The position numbers were made by a program, and so were the translations under genes. Of a stretch of DNA of 64,000 nucleotides, positions 1-8,498 are shown one piece after another. The notes beneath the pieces are model-generated. The model saw only the letters and a program-made list of their open reading frames with translations. It did no database searches and was not told the DNA's origin. Origin of the DNA: Lacrimispora sp. 210928-DFI.3.58 (GTDB lineage Bacteria > Bacillota > Clostridia > Lachnospirales > Lachnospiraceae); contig NZ_JAJCIC010000012.1 in assembly GCF_020554865.1 (NCBI RefSeq), positions 1 to 64,000 on the forward strand, given 5' to 3'. Numbering within the stretch: position 1 is the stretch's first letter; every line of letters begins with the position of its first letter.

Positions 1-128
1 CCGGCCTGATCGTTGCCATCAACACCAACGAGAATGCGCCGATCTTTGATATCGCGGATATCGGTATTGTAGGTGACCTGTACAAGGTGATCCCTGCTAT
101 CATGGAAGAGATGGATAAGCTGCCTTAA
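1..128 (+). CDS. etfA: Electron transfer flavoprotein alpha subunit, C-terminal end (partial)
   Basis: Only the last 41 codons are present; the gene begins before the window. The frame from base 3 reads [20 protein letters not shown] and then [13 protein letters not shown], ending at TAA 126-128. This is the FAD-binding C-terminal end of EtfA, where the AIN.....APIF..AD.GIVGD pattern is family-typical. EtfAB carries electrons from acyl-CoA or lactate-type dehydrogenases and in anaerobes often takes part in flavin-based electron bifurcation. Its partner genes lie outside the window, so the pathway cannot be judged. Confidence 0.9.
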   Translation, partial: GLIVAINTNENAPIFDIADIGIVGDLYKVIPAIMEEMDKLP

Positions 129-138
129 ACTATTTACC

Positions 139-165
139 GCCCCGGCCAGATCATCCAGCCGGGGC
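139..165 (+). terminator. Possible terminator hairpin after etfA
   Basis: An 8-bp perfect GC-rich inverted repeat (gccccggc at 139-146, gccggggc at 158-165) with an 11-base loop begins 11 bases after the etfA stop. The nearest T-rich stretch is at about 188-195, not directly after the stem, so it may be a weak terminator or only an mRNA end hairpin. Confidence 0.4.
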
Positions 166-252
166 ATCTGCCTAGCACAGAGGTCTAATTTTTTGTTAGA
201 TATTAACAAAATTTTTGTTTAAAAATATGCAGATTTGAACATTGCGAAAAAA

Positions 253-282
253 TTGACGTTTTGTTATACTTTGCTCTGTAAT
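253..282 (+). promoter_or_regulatory. Promoter of the deaminase/permease unit
   Basis: TTGACG at 253-258 and TGTAAT at 277-282 are separated by 18 bases; each matches the sigma-A consensus at 5 of 6 positions. The predicted start near 289 leaves a leader of about 180 nt before the ATG at 470. Confidence 0.55.
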
Positions 283-323
283 CATTGTTCTTTGACAAAA
301 TCATATCTATATAGCTGTTTAAA

Positions 324-430
324 ACGTAGCTGGGAACACGCGGCATACTGCAGGTATCATATATACCGGCGTATGAAGGTGCCTCGTGACCACCTGCACC
401 GCCGGCAGTACACCAGTCGTATAGTCTTAT
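324..430 (+). promoter_or_regulatory. Structured 5' leader with alternative stems, riboswitch-like
   Basis: The transcript leader holds mutually exclusive pairings. In one fold tactgc (346-351) pairs with gcagta (405-410) and encloses hairpins ggtat/atacc (353-357 with 363-367) and aggtg/cacct (377-381 with 391-395), a three-way junction. In the other, ccggc (366-370) pairs with gccgg (401-405) and ggtgc (378-382) with gcacc (396-400), which breaks the first fold. An outer gctgg/ccagt pairing at about 329-333 and 413-417 is also possible. I do not recognise the conserved loops of the purine, ZTP or tetrahydrofolate classes. The downstream genes act on purines, so a purine-related ligand is the natural guess. 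Confidence 0.4.
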
Positions 431-469
431 GGTTAAAGATGCTTAAGTTTACTTAGAGGAGGGCAACAG

Positions 470-1828
470 ATGAAAGGAACTCTGCTTGTAAAGAATGTAA
501 AACATCTTGTGACATGTGACAGCGATGACCGGGTACTGGATAATGTGAACGTGTTTGTACAGGATGGCGCCGTGGCCTATATCGGCCAGGAGGAAAAAAC
601 AGCTGAAGATGTGATTGACGCATCTCATATGGTGATGTATCCGGGACTTATCAATACACACCATCATTTATATCAGACATTTAGTCGCAATTTACCACAG
701 GTTCAGAACATGGAATTATTTCCATGGCTTAAAACTTTATATGAGATTTGGAAAAATGTAGATGAGGACATCACCTACTACAGTTCTCTCACTGGAATGG
801 GAGAGCTGCTGAAAACAGGATGTACCACCTGCCTGGACCATCACTATGTCTTTCCAAAGGGCCATGAGCACGGCATATTAGAGGCCCAGTTTGCTGCTGC
901 GGACACTCTGGGAATGCGGTTCCACGCCACCCGTGGAAGCATGGATCTCAGCAAAAAGGACGGCGGCCTGCCCCCTGACAGCGTTGTGCAGACAGTGGAT
1001 GAGATCCTGGCTGACTGTGAGGATGCCGTGGCAAAATTTCATGATAGCAGCAAATATTCCATGCACCAGGTAGCCCTGGCTCCCTGCTCTCCCTTCAGTG
1101 TCACAGGGGAACTGCTCAAGGAGTCCGCAAAGCTGGCCCGCAGGCTCCATGTACGGCTTCATACCCATCTGGCAGAGACCATTGATGAGGAGAATTTCAC
1201 TCTGTCCAATTTCCATATGCGTCCTCTGGAATATATGGAAAGCCTGGGATGGACCGGACCTGATGTATGGTATGCCCATGGCATCCACTTTACCGATGAG
1301 GAACTTGCCTATCTTGCAAAGACACAGACAGGTGTGGCCCACTGCCCCATTTCCAACATGAAGCTCTCCTCCGGCATTGCAAAAATCCCTCAAATGCTTG
1401 ATCTGGGAGTTCCCGTAGGTCTGGCTGTGGACGGCTCCGCCAGCAATGACGGCTCCAACCTGTTAGAGGAAATGCGTGTTGCCTATCTGCTCCACCGCCT
1501 GAAATCAAGCCAGGGTGCTCCAAAGGGCTACGATATCCTGAAAATGGCCACCAGAGGCAGCGCAAAGCTTCTGGGCAGGGAGGAGCTGGGATGTATCGCT
1601 CCCGGTATGGCTGCCGATTTCTTCCTTGTGGATCTAAACAGGATCGAGCTCATCGGCGCTCAGTTTGACGTAAAATCCATGCTGTGCACAGTTGGCCTAA
1701 AGGGAAGCGTAGACTATACCGTGGCAAACGGAAAAATCGTTGTAAAAAAAGGACGGCTTACTGGCATTGACGAGGATATGACCATAGAAAAGGCAAATAC
1801 TCTGGTCAGAAATTATATCCGGCAATAA
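470..1828 (+). CDS. 8-oxoguanine deaminase-like amidohydrolase
   Basis: A 452-aa cytosolic metal-dependent hydrolase of the amidohydrolase superfamily (COG0402, guanine deaminase/AtzB-like group). It shows the N-terminal beta-sandwich, the first metal motif NTHHHLYQTF with H64 and H66, HTHLAET with H231/H233, YAHGIHF with H270, and the catalytic Asp in VDGSASND (D321). The C-terminal GCIAPGMAADFFLVDL strand returns to the sandwich. The SNDG segment and length fit 8-oxoguanine deaminases, which convert 8-oxoguanine to urate and ammonia. Related hydroxy-triazine or guanine deaminases are alternatives. The RBS gaggaggg at 456-463 fixes the start. The next gene is a nucleobase permease, so uptake and deamination of an oxidised purine is the likely job. 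Confidence 0.75.
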   Translation: MKGTLLVKNVKHLVTCDSDDRVLDNVNVFVQDGAVAYIGQEEKTAEDVIDASHMVMYPGLINTHHHLYQTFSRNLPQVQNMELFPWLKTLYEIWKNVDEDITYYSSLTGMGELLKTGCTTCLDHHYVFPKGHEHGILEAQFAAADTLGMRFHATRGSMDLSKKDGGLPPDSVVQTVDEILADCEDAVAKFHDSSKYSMHQVALAPCSPFSVTGELLKESAKLARRLHVRLHTHLAETIDEENFTLSNFHMRPLEYMESLGWTGPDVWYAHGIHFTDEELAYLAKTQTGVAHCPISNMKLSSGIAKIPQMLDLGVPVGLAVDGSASNDGSNLLEEMRVAYLLHRLKSSQGAPKGYDILKMATRGSAKLLGREELGCIAPGMAADFFLVDLNRIELIGAQFDVKSMLCTVGLKGSVDYTVANGKIVVKKGRLTGIDEDMTIEKANTLVRNYIRQ

Positions 1829-1916
1829 TCCCTCCCGACCGCTTGATAAAGCGGCGGAGGATCACGCGCTGCTTTATCTTGTACGGGGAAAATAAAATGA
1901 AAGGTAGAAGATAAAG

Positions 1917-3239
1917 ATGAATAATAAAAAGCAGTACGCTAAGGTCACTGATTTAAATGGTATCCCCCATTTGGCAGAAGCCATTCCCCTGGCTCTGCAG
2001 CATGTAGTAGCTATGATCGTGGGCTGTGTGGCCCCCGCCATCATCCTTTCCGGTGTCTGCGGACTTGACTATGGAGACCAGATACGCCTGATACAGGCAT
2101 CTCTTTTAATATCAGGCATTGCCACCCTGATTCAGCTTTACCCTCTGGGGCCTTTATGCGGCTCCGGCCTTCCTGTGATCATGGGTGCCAGCTTCGCTCA
2201 TGTGCCCATGCTCATTGCCCTGGGCGGCCAGTTTGGCCTTCCCACTGTCCTGGGCGCACAGCTGGCGGGAGGTATTGTAGCCATCCTGGTAGGGCTCTTC
2301 TATATGAAGCTCAGGAAACTGTTTACCCCTCTGGTAACGGGAACTGTGGTATTTACTATCGGCTTGTCACTGTATCCCGTAGCCGTGGCCTATATGGCAG
2401 GCGGCTCCGGAGCCCAGGACTTCGGCAGCCCGAGGCACTGGTTCCTGGCGATCGTGACATTGATCATCGTAACTGTCTTTAACTACTTTACAAAGGGCAT
2501 CTGCAAGCTGGCCTCTATCCTGATCGGGATCGCCGCCGGTTATATCATTGCACTGGTAATGGGTATGGTTTCCTTTGACGGCGTTGGATCAGCCGGATGG
2601 TTCCAGTTTTCCATGCCTCTGTATTTTAGCCTGAGATTTGAGGCCACCTCCATTATCTCCATGGCGATCATGTATGTAGTTGGCTCACTTGAGATCATGG
2701 GGGACTTTACCTCCACCGCAGGAGGCGGCTTAAACCGTGAGGTGACAGAGCGCGAAATGTGCGGCGGGATCGCTGGGAATGGAATCATCAGCATCATCGG
2801 CGCCTTCCTTGGCGGCCTTCCCACAGCCACCTTCAGCTAGAATGTGGGCATCGTCATCATGAATAAGGTGGTAAACCGCTTTGTGCTGGGGCTGGCTGCC
2901 ATTATCATCATCGTAGCCGGACTGATCCCCAACTTTGCCTCCCTGCTCTCCACCATACCATCCAGCGTATTGGGCGGAGCAACCGTATCCGTGTTCGCCA
3001 TGATCGCCATGACAGGCATCAAGCTGGTGGCAAAGGAGAGCTTAAACACCAGAAATACAGCTATCGTAGGCTTATCCGTTGCTCTCGGAACAGGCGTCAG
3101 CCAGACTGCCGGCTGCTTTGATCTCTTCCCAGGCTGGGCTCAGACCATACTGGGAACCTCTCCCGTAGTGGTGGCAACGATCACTTCCGTGATCCTGAAC
3201 CTGACGCTGCCCCGGAATATGGATGGAGAAGAAGAATAG
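1917..3239 (+). pseudogene. NCS2 nucleobase:cation symporter interrupted by an in-frame TAG
   Basis: A xanthine/uracil permease family membrane protein of 440 codons, read in one frame from ATG 1917 to TAG 3237-3239 but broken by TAG at 2838-2840. Codons after the stop (N V G I V I M N K) continue the family sequence without a gap. Relatives normally carry Gln where the stop lies, so a single CAG to TAG change explains it. That Gln begins the Q-N-x-G signature in the NAT family's substrate-binding half. The 307-aa product would lack the last membrane helices. Spacing after the deaminase gene is 88 bp, with a ccgctt/aagcgg hairpin (about 1840-1855) and a weak RBS (aaggt). It is probably a recent nonsense mutation, but a sequencing error or amber readthrough is possible. 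Confidence 0.8.
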
Positions 3240-3252
3240 AGCTGTCCTCTTC

Positions 3253-4656
3253 CTAGTCCCAATAATCCACCTCGTGGGGCAATCCAATATCCCTCACGTG
3301 AAACACAGGCTTCCTGCCATTTTCCGCCTGCTGCTCATAATCCTTCAAGGCCTTCATTGCATATTTGCTGAGGATCAGAATAACCGGCATATTGATAATG
3401 GTCATACATCCCATGGTCACATCCGCAATATCCCACAGCAGCCCCGCATTTAAACCTGCGCCAATAAAAATAACAAGGGATGCGATCATGCGGTAAACTG
3501 TCATAAACCGCCTGCCGGGAACATGTCCAAACATATAGGCCAAAACATTATCCACATAATACAAGTTCCCAAGGAGCGTAGTGAACGCAAACAGGATCAT
3601 GGATAATGTGATGAAGACAGGACCGACTGCTCCAAAGGTCTGCTGCAGGGCAGCCTGGACATAGGGAGCCCCGGAAAGCGCTTCGGAGGGCTCGATACCG
3701 GAGCACATGCACATGAATGCAGTGGCGGAACAGAGCAGCAGTGTGTCAATAAAGACGGACAGGACCTGGACTAATCCCTGGGCCACCGGGTGGGTGACAT
3801 CAGCGGAGGCAGACGCATTCGGCGCAGAGCCGACGCCTGCCTCATTGCTGAACAAGCCGCGTTTGATGCCGTACATCACGCAGGAGCCGCTGAAGCCGGA
3901 AAATATCGCCTGAACGTTGAACGCCTCGCTGAATATGCGCTGGAGGACGGCCGGAAGAAATCTCACATTCAGTACGATCACTGCCAGGGCTACCAAAATA
4001 TAGAGAACTCCCATAACCGGAACCATAACACTGGTAACCTTCAGGATACGGCGTCCTCCTCCCAGCAGGCAATATCCCACGATCACTGCCAGGATCAGGC
4101 CGATGATCCACGGAGACCAGGCCGGGTCATAAAAACGGTAGGATGAAAAAGTAGACTGGAGGTTATAAGAAGCCAGCATATTGAATCCGAACCCATATGT
4201 CAAGATCAGGAACGCAGAAAATGCCAGCGCCAGCGGACGGTTATGCAGAGCTGCCTCGATATAATAGGCAGGACCTCCATAGCTGCCTGAAAGGCCGCGT
4301 TTCTTATAGATCTGTGCCAGGGTACTCTCAATAAATGCGGAAGCACCGCCGATAATGGCGATCACCCACATCCAGAAAACGGATCCAAAGCCGCCTAAAC
4401 ATATGGCGGTGGAAACGCCCACAATATTTCCGGTCCCTACGCGGGAAGCGGTAGAGACCATAAGAGCCTGAAAGCTGGAAACATTTCCATCTCCATCCTC
4501 CGGCTTTTCCATCAAGGAATCAAAGGCCCGTCCCATGAGACGAAATTGTACAAAACGGGTACGGAACGTAAAATAAATACCTCCTAATAATAACAGAATG
4601 ATCAGCAGTTTTCCGTACATGAAGTTGTTGATCAGTGAGATGACATTTGAAATCAT
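3253..4656 (-). CDS. Sodium:alanine/glycine symporter, AGCS family
   Basis: A 467-aa polytopic membrane protein. The family signature is visible in STASRVGTGNIVGVSTA near residue 70, and again in SNEAGVGSAPNASASADVTH around residue 270. These segments line the Na+ and amino acid site in AgcS/AlsT proteins, which import D- or L-alanine or glycine with sodium. About ten hydrophobic helices are apparent, and the length is normal for the family. It ends 13 bp from the NCS2 reading frame in a convergent arrangement. The ATG at 4656 follows the RBS ctgggagg. It has its own promoter at 4762-4791 and appears monocistronic. Confidence 0.88.
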   Translation of the reverse strand: MISNVISLINNFMYGKLLIILLLLGGIYFTFRTRFVQFRLMGRAFDSLMEKPEDGDGNVSSFQALMVSTASRVGTGNIVGVSTAICLGGFGSVFWMWVIAIIGGASAFIESTLAQIYKKRGLSGSYGGPAYYIEAALHNRPLALAFSAFLILTYGFGFNMLASYNLQSTFSSYRFYDPAWSPWIIGLILAVIVGYCLLGGGRRILKVTSVMVPVMGVLYILVALAVIVLNVRFLPAVLQRIFSEAFNVQAIFSGFSGSCVMYGIKRGLFSNEAGVGSAPNASASADVTHPVAQGLVQVLSVFIDTLLLCSATAFMCMCSGIEPSEALSGAPYVQAALQQTFGAVGPVFITLSMILFAFTTLLGNLYYVDNVLAYMFGHVPGRRFMTVYRMIASLVIFIGAGLNAGLLWDIADVTMGCMTIINMPVILILSKYAMKALKDYEQQAENGRKPVFHVRDIGLPHEVDYWD

Positions 4657-4761
4657 GCGCTTCCTCCCAGTAAATGAATTGCCCTACTCTAATTTAATTC
4701 CATTATTCCGCAGAATTTATTAGACTATGCTTTTGTTATTCCCTGATTATTTGGTAAGTAT

Positions 4762-4791
4762 ATTATAATAACAATGAAAGCAAATTGTAAA
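4762..4791 (-). promoter_or_regulatory. Promoter of the AGCS symporter gene
   Basis: On the minus strand TTTACA (4786-4791) and TATAAT (4762-4767) are 18 bases apart, placing the start about 100 bp before the ATG. Confidence 0.5.
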
Positions 4792-4849
4792 TACCTTCAT
4801 CCAGGTAAAATAGAGCGTAAAACAAATCACGCAAAATGGGGCTGGCCCC

Positions 4850-4881
4850 AAAAAGGGCTGGTTCTCCTAAGAAAACCAGCC
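4850..4881 (-). terminator. Terminator of the GH88 locus
   Basis: On the minus strand ggctggtt/aaccagcc (4874-4881 with 4856-4863) forms an 8-bp stem and is followed by CCCTTTTTGG. It sits 12 bp after the HAD gene stop and closes the long operon. Confidence 0.75.
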
Positions 4882-4892
4882 TCCAGCTGCTG

Positions 4893-5732
4893 TCAGAGCA
4901 TCATATGCTTCTCAAGCTCTCTTAAATTATTCCAAAAAGCCTCCTCCTGTGCCCTTCCGTCTCCATACTCTCCACGCAAAAGAGGCTCCAGAGCCTGCTG
5001 TTCAAAGGCCTCCCAGGACTCCTTCTCATGGCCTGCAAGGATGGGATAAAACAATACGCCATTGTCCTTTGCAGCCTTTAGATCCCCCGGTGCATCCCCT
5101 GCCATCAGGACATGAGAGGCAGGATATCCGGTTTCCAAAAGTCTGGCAATGCAGGCCCTTTTGCTGCCGTTCTCCTGGGTCATGAGGACATCCACCCAGG
5201 GAAGAAGGCCCTCTCTCTCCCATTCCTCCTTTACGGCCCCGCGGTTGGCAGAGGAGACAACGGCAATGTCTGCCTTTTCGTGTATCCTGGAGAGCGCTTC
5301 GCGGACTCCGGGAAAGGCTTTATTGCCTGCCTTCGGCATAAGGCTGATCTTTTCATTTACAAGAGCAGACCAGCGGCAGGCCAGGCGGCAGCACCGGGAA
5401 TCATGGCTTTCTGTCCACTCCTCCAGGGAACGCAGTGAAAGCTCCTTTGTCCCGGTCACCCAGGCCTTTAACTCCTCAAAGCCTTCCATGCCAGCAGCAC
5501 TGCCCCCCAACAGCTCCTCCAGCACCATACACAGCGCCGGAAACCGGTTGATCCCCCTTGTCTTTGAAAAGAGGTTCACCCTGTTCCAGCACCTCATGGC
5601 CTCCTCTCTCCGGTCCTCTAAGCCCCATATCTCGATCATGGCAGGGCCAAAGCACTGCTCATGCTTGCTGTTCATGGTATCCATGGCACAGCCATCTGAA
5701 TCAATACAGATAAGATATTCTTTTCTCACCAT
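4893..5732 (-). CDS. HAD-family hydrolase, last gene of the GH88 locus
   Basis: A 279-aa haloacid-dehalogenase-superfamily protein, probably a phosphatase. Motif I is CIDSDGCAMDTM near the N-terminus, with nucleophile D11 and acid D13. Motif II is VVSSAN, and motif IV is MAGDAPGDLKAA near residue 216. The helical insert between motifs I and II is large, as in a C1-capped (phosphoglucomutase-like) member. The start ATG follows the RBS aaggag and overlaps the GH88 end by 7 bp, so the two are translationally coupled. The substrate is unknown. Its place after GH88 suggests a sugar phosphate made in this pathway, which is inference. Confidence 0.7.
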   Translation of the reverse strand: MVRKEYLICIDSDGCAMDTMNSKHEQCFGPAMIEIWGLEDRREEAMRCWNRVNLFSKTRGINRFPALCMVLEELLGGSAAGMEGFEELKAWVTGTKELSLRSLEEWTESHDSRCCRLACRWSALVNEKISLMPKAGNKAFPGVREALSRIHEKADIAVVSSANRGAVKEEWEREGLLPWVDVLMTQENGSKRACIARLLETGYPASHVLMAGDAPGDLKAAKDNGVLFYPILAGHEKESWEAFEQQALEPLLRGEYGDGRAQEEAFWNNLRELEKHMML

Positions 5733-6838
5733 ATTCCAAACTCCTTGCCGGCCAGCCTAAGCACGCCTTCTGTAAAGAAATAATCTCCGTAAATGATCGG
5801 CACATGGGTGTCCTCCTGCCTGTGATAGGCAGCAGTGCCAAACTGAAGGATACCGTCCTCCTCTTCCTTCCAGTTGCAGTACTTCTCCTCCAGCTTCTTT
5901 AATATCTGCTCCCCATGGCGCCGGTAAAGCTCCTTCTCCAGCTCCGGCACTGCCTCTGCGATCTCAAGAAGGCCGCAGGCTGCACAGGCTGAGGCTGTTG
6001 TATCCCACTGGACAGGCTCCTTCGGCGCCCTGAAATCCACCAGGGCGATCCCCTCTGTCAGGGCTACATTTGCAATAAAGTAATGGGCTGCCCGCTTTGC
6101 CGTATCCAGATATCTCACATCTCCTGTATGGCGGAATGCCAGTGCAAAACCATACACTGCCCAGGCCTGGCCTCTGGACCAGGAGGAACCGGAGGCATAG
6201 CCCTGGCCCTCAGGAAGCTCCAAAAGCTCTCCTGATCTGGGATCCATCACTGCAATGTGGTTGCAGGACCCGTCCGGCCTCATAAGCTTTTCCATGGCCG
6301 TATCCGCATGGCTGCCGGCAATATAGGAATACCTTGGATCCTTTGTCTCCTCCGCTGCCCAGTAAAGCAGAGAAATGTTCATCATACAGTCAATGATCAT
6401 CCAGCCTGTCTTATCCAGGTTCCAGGCTCGGATAAACCGTCCTGCCGGATTGTAGCGGCCTGCCAGGAGGTTCGCTGCGTGAAGGGCCCGCCTTCTGCTG
6501 TCAGGATTCCCTGTCAGCCGGTAGTCCGCCACCGCTGTGTGGAGCCACATAAAACCCACATCGTGGTGAAGCCCCTCATACCGCACCAAAGCCTCGTCCA
6601 GCCACTGCTCGGACTTCTCTGCTGTCTCCTTATATACTTCCTTACCCGTTGCGTGGTACATCTGCCACAGCATTCCTGCCCAGAAGCCGTTTGTCCACCA
6701 GGAAAGGTTCTCTTCTATCATGTTTTTCTTATAAACGCCCTTTTCTGCAATATAGGGTATCTTCTCCCCCATACGGCCACATTCTGCCGTAAGCTTGTTA
6801 TCCAGCTTTTTCAGGACATTCTCTGCCCATTCCTTCAT
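5726..6838 (-). CDS. GH88 unsaturated glucuronyl hydrolase
   Basis: A 370-aa cytosolic (alpha/alpha)6-barrel enzyme with no signal peptide. It hydrates and cleaves the 4,5-unsaturated uronic acid from the non-reducing end of oligosaccharides made by polysaccharide lyases. D93 in HHDVGFM and D150 in MIIDCMMN match the spacing of the catalytic D88/D149 pair of Bacillus UGL. The aromatic WWTNGFWAGMLW segment near residue 47 is also family-typical. The start is the ATG at 6838, which overlaps the upstream regulator's TGA (ATGA) and has AAGGAG just before it; an upstream in-frame ATG at 6859 is less likely. Chondroitin, hyaluronan or heparin-like fragments are the usual substrates. The exact specificity cannot be read here. 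Confidence 0.87.
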   Translation of the reverse strand: MKEWAENVLKKLDNKLTAECGRMGEKIPYIAEKGVYKKNMIEENLSWWTNGFWAGMLWQMYHATGKEVYKETAEKSEQWLDEALVRYEGLHHDVGFMWLHTAVADYRLTGNPDSRRRALHAANLLAGRYNPAGRFIRAWNLDKTGWMIIDCMMNISLLYWAAEETKDPRYSYIAGSHADTAMEKLMRPDGSCNHIAVMDPRSGELLELPEGQGYASGSSWSRGQAWAVYGFALAFRHTGDVRYLDTAKRAAHYFIANVALTEGIALVDFRAPKEPVQWDTTASACAACGLLEIAEAVPELEKELYRRHGEQILKKLEEKYCNWKEEEDGILQFGTAAYHRQEDTHVPIIYGDYFFTEGVLRLAGKEFGIW

Positions 6839-8454
6839 TGGCTCTCCTTCCTGCTCCACTCTTTTGGAAGCATACCGGTATATTTCTTAAACAGATCTGA
6901 AAAATATTTCTTGTCACGATAGCCCACCATCTCGCAGACCTCGTAGACCTTGTAGTCGGAGGAGCAAAGAAGCTCCTTTGCCCGCTCCATCCTCACTCTG
7001 GTAACGTAATCATTAAAATTCGTCCCCACAATCTCCTTAAAGGAAAAAGAAAGGTAAGACTGGCTGATGTACACAAACTCCGACATTTTTTTTAAGGACA
7101 CATTCTCTGCAAAATTCTCATCAATGTATGCCTTCACCTTCAGGATATTCCTTCGGATATCGGAGACAGCCTGCTCCTCTGCCTGGTTTGTCAGATAGGT
7201 GATAAAGCCTGTCATCCACTCCTCGATCCCATCCAGGGTCTTGCGCTTTTCAAATTCATTCAGCAGGTCCGCGATCTTGATCTCTTCCCCGTTTTCACAT
7301 TCATGGCAGATCCGGAGGAGGAAATGAGCCATCTTATCCCGGATAACCGCCGGGCGGGTACTTGTCAGCTTCCGCAGGACCTGAAAATAGGCCCCCAGCA
7401 CCCCCAGTCCTTCCTCCAGGCTTCCCTTCCTCACTGCGGCGATCAGCTCATCCTGACACTCATAGGGATAGCCGTCTGCGCTCTCCTTCATCTGATCCGG
7501 CATGTCAAATATAGAGAGAATGGACCCCCGCCCGCTGTAAAACTTCTGCTCCAGGGCCTCCACTGCCTGGGTATAAGAACGGCTGATATCGGATATGGAA
7601 GGATACCTGCCTCCGATTCCTACAGACAGCGAGACATGGAAATAGCTCTCTATCATCTTTTGAAGGCGGGCCAGAAGGGAATAGAGCTCATACTGGCTGA
7701 CAATAGGGTTCTTTTCCTCCTCATAGTTCATGAGAAGAACCGTTCTCCTGGCACTGCAGCGGAAAGCCTCACAGGGAAACTCCTTCTCCAAAAGCTCTTT
7801 TCCGATATTCTCAATGGCGTAATGTATCAGACTCACATCTTCCTCTGTCTCAGACTGGTCATCACGCTCCATTACGTCCAGCTCCACTACAGCCGCCACA
7901 AAATTTTCAAGAGACAGGGAGATCTCAAGCTCCTTAAACTTTTCCTCCAGTTCCTTTTTCCCGGCATCCTGGCTGCGGCGCAGAAAGGCGGTAAACCATT
8001 GGCTGCGCAGGGAGGGAAGGCTCTTTTTATACTGCCTTTTGATGGCTGCCTGCCCCTGCTTTTCCTGCCGCTTCTTCCTTGCCAGCTCCAGCCCCTTATC
8101 CACCAGCTCCTCGATGGCCTCCAGCCTCACCGGTTTTGAGAGGTATTCCACCACCCCTAGGCGCAGGGCCTCCCTGGCATAAGAGAAATCATCATATCCT
8201 GTCAGGATAATGAAACGGATATCTCCATACACCTTTGTAGCTTCCTTTGCCAGTTCCAGCCCATCCAGATAGGGCATGCGGATATCGGTGATCACCATGT
8301 CCGGGTGATGCTCCAATATATGGGCAAGAGCATCACGCCCATTGTAAAAGCAGGTGACCTCCACCCCTTTTTCCCGCCAGTCCACACCGGCAGCGATCCC
8401 CTGTACAATATCTTTTTTATCATCTACCAAAACAAGCTGAAAGTAATCCCCCAT
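6835..8454 (-). CDS. YesN-type AraC-family response regulator
   Basis: A 539-aa transcription factor with an N-terminal receiver domain and a C-terminal AraC double helix-turn-helix. VLVDDKKDI gives the acidic pocket, D57 in MVITDIRMP is the predicted phospho-acceptor, and K107 in YLSKPVR completes the site. The last 100 residues (NVSKKMSEFV-like, ISQSYLSFSFKE, VGYRDKKYFSDLFKKYTG) are the DNA-binding domain. The start at ATG 8454 is preferred over 8502 because GGGGAAG lies just upstream. It pairs with the kinase encoded immediately upstream and very likely activates the promoter at 16973-17001 when oligosaccharide is sensed. Confidence 0.88.
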   Translation of the reverse strand: MGDYFQLVLVDDKKDIVQGIAAGVDWREKGVEVTCFYNGRDALAHILEHHPDMVITDIRMPYLDGLELAKEATKVYGDIRFIILTGYDDFSYAREALRLGVVEYLSKPVRLEAIEELVDKGLELARKKRQEKQGQAAIKRQYKKSLPSLRSQWFTAFLRRSQDAGKKELEEKFKELEISLSLENFVAAVVELDVMERDDQSETEEDVSLIHYAIENIGKELLEKEFPCEAFRCSARRTVLLMNYEEEKNPIVSQYELYSLLARLQKMIESYFHVSLSVGIGGRYPSISDISRSYTQAVEALEQKFYSGRGSILSIFDMPDQMKESADGYPYECQDELIAAVRKGSLEEGLGVLGAYFQVLRKLTSTRPAVIRDKMAHFLLRICHECENGEEIKIADLLNEFEKRKTLDGIEEWMTGFITYLTNQAEEQAVSDIRRNILKVKAYIDENFAENVSLKKMSEFVYISQSYLSFSFKEIVGTNFNDYVTRVRMERAKELLCSSDYKVYEVCEMVGYRDKKYFSDLFKKYTGMLPKEWSRKESQ

Positions 8455-8498
8455 TTTCTTCCCCTTTCCAAAATGTGCCCGGCTTGCCGCGGGACATT

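Noticed and set aside
289..469. Classical guanine/adenine riboswitch
   Set aside because: The conserved junction and loop sequences of the purine aptamer could not be found on either strand, despite the purine-related genes.
878..1393. Long minus-strand open frame inside the deaminase gene
   Set aside because: It is antisense to a gene with all amidohydrolase motifs, has no RBS and no recognisable family.
5149..5760. 203-codon plus-strand frame across the HAD gene
   Set aside because: Opposite-strand shadow of a gene with clear HAD motifs; composition is Ser/Arg-rich as expected for antisense reading.
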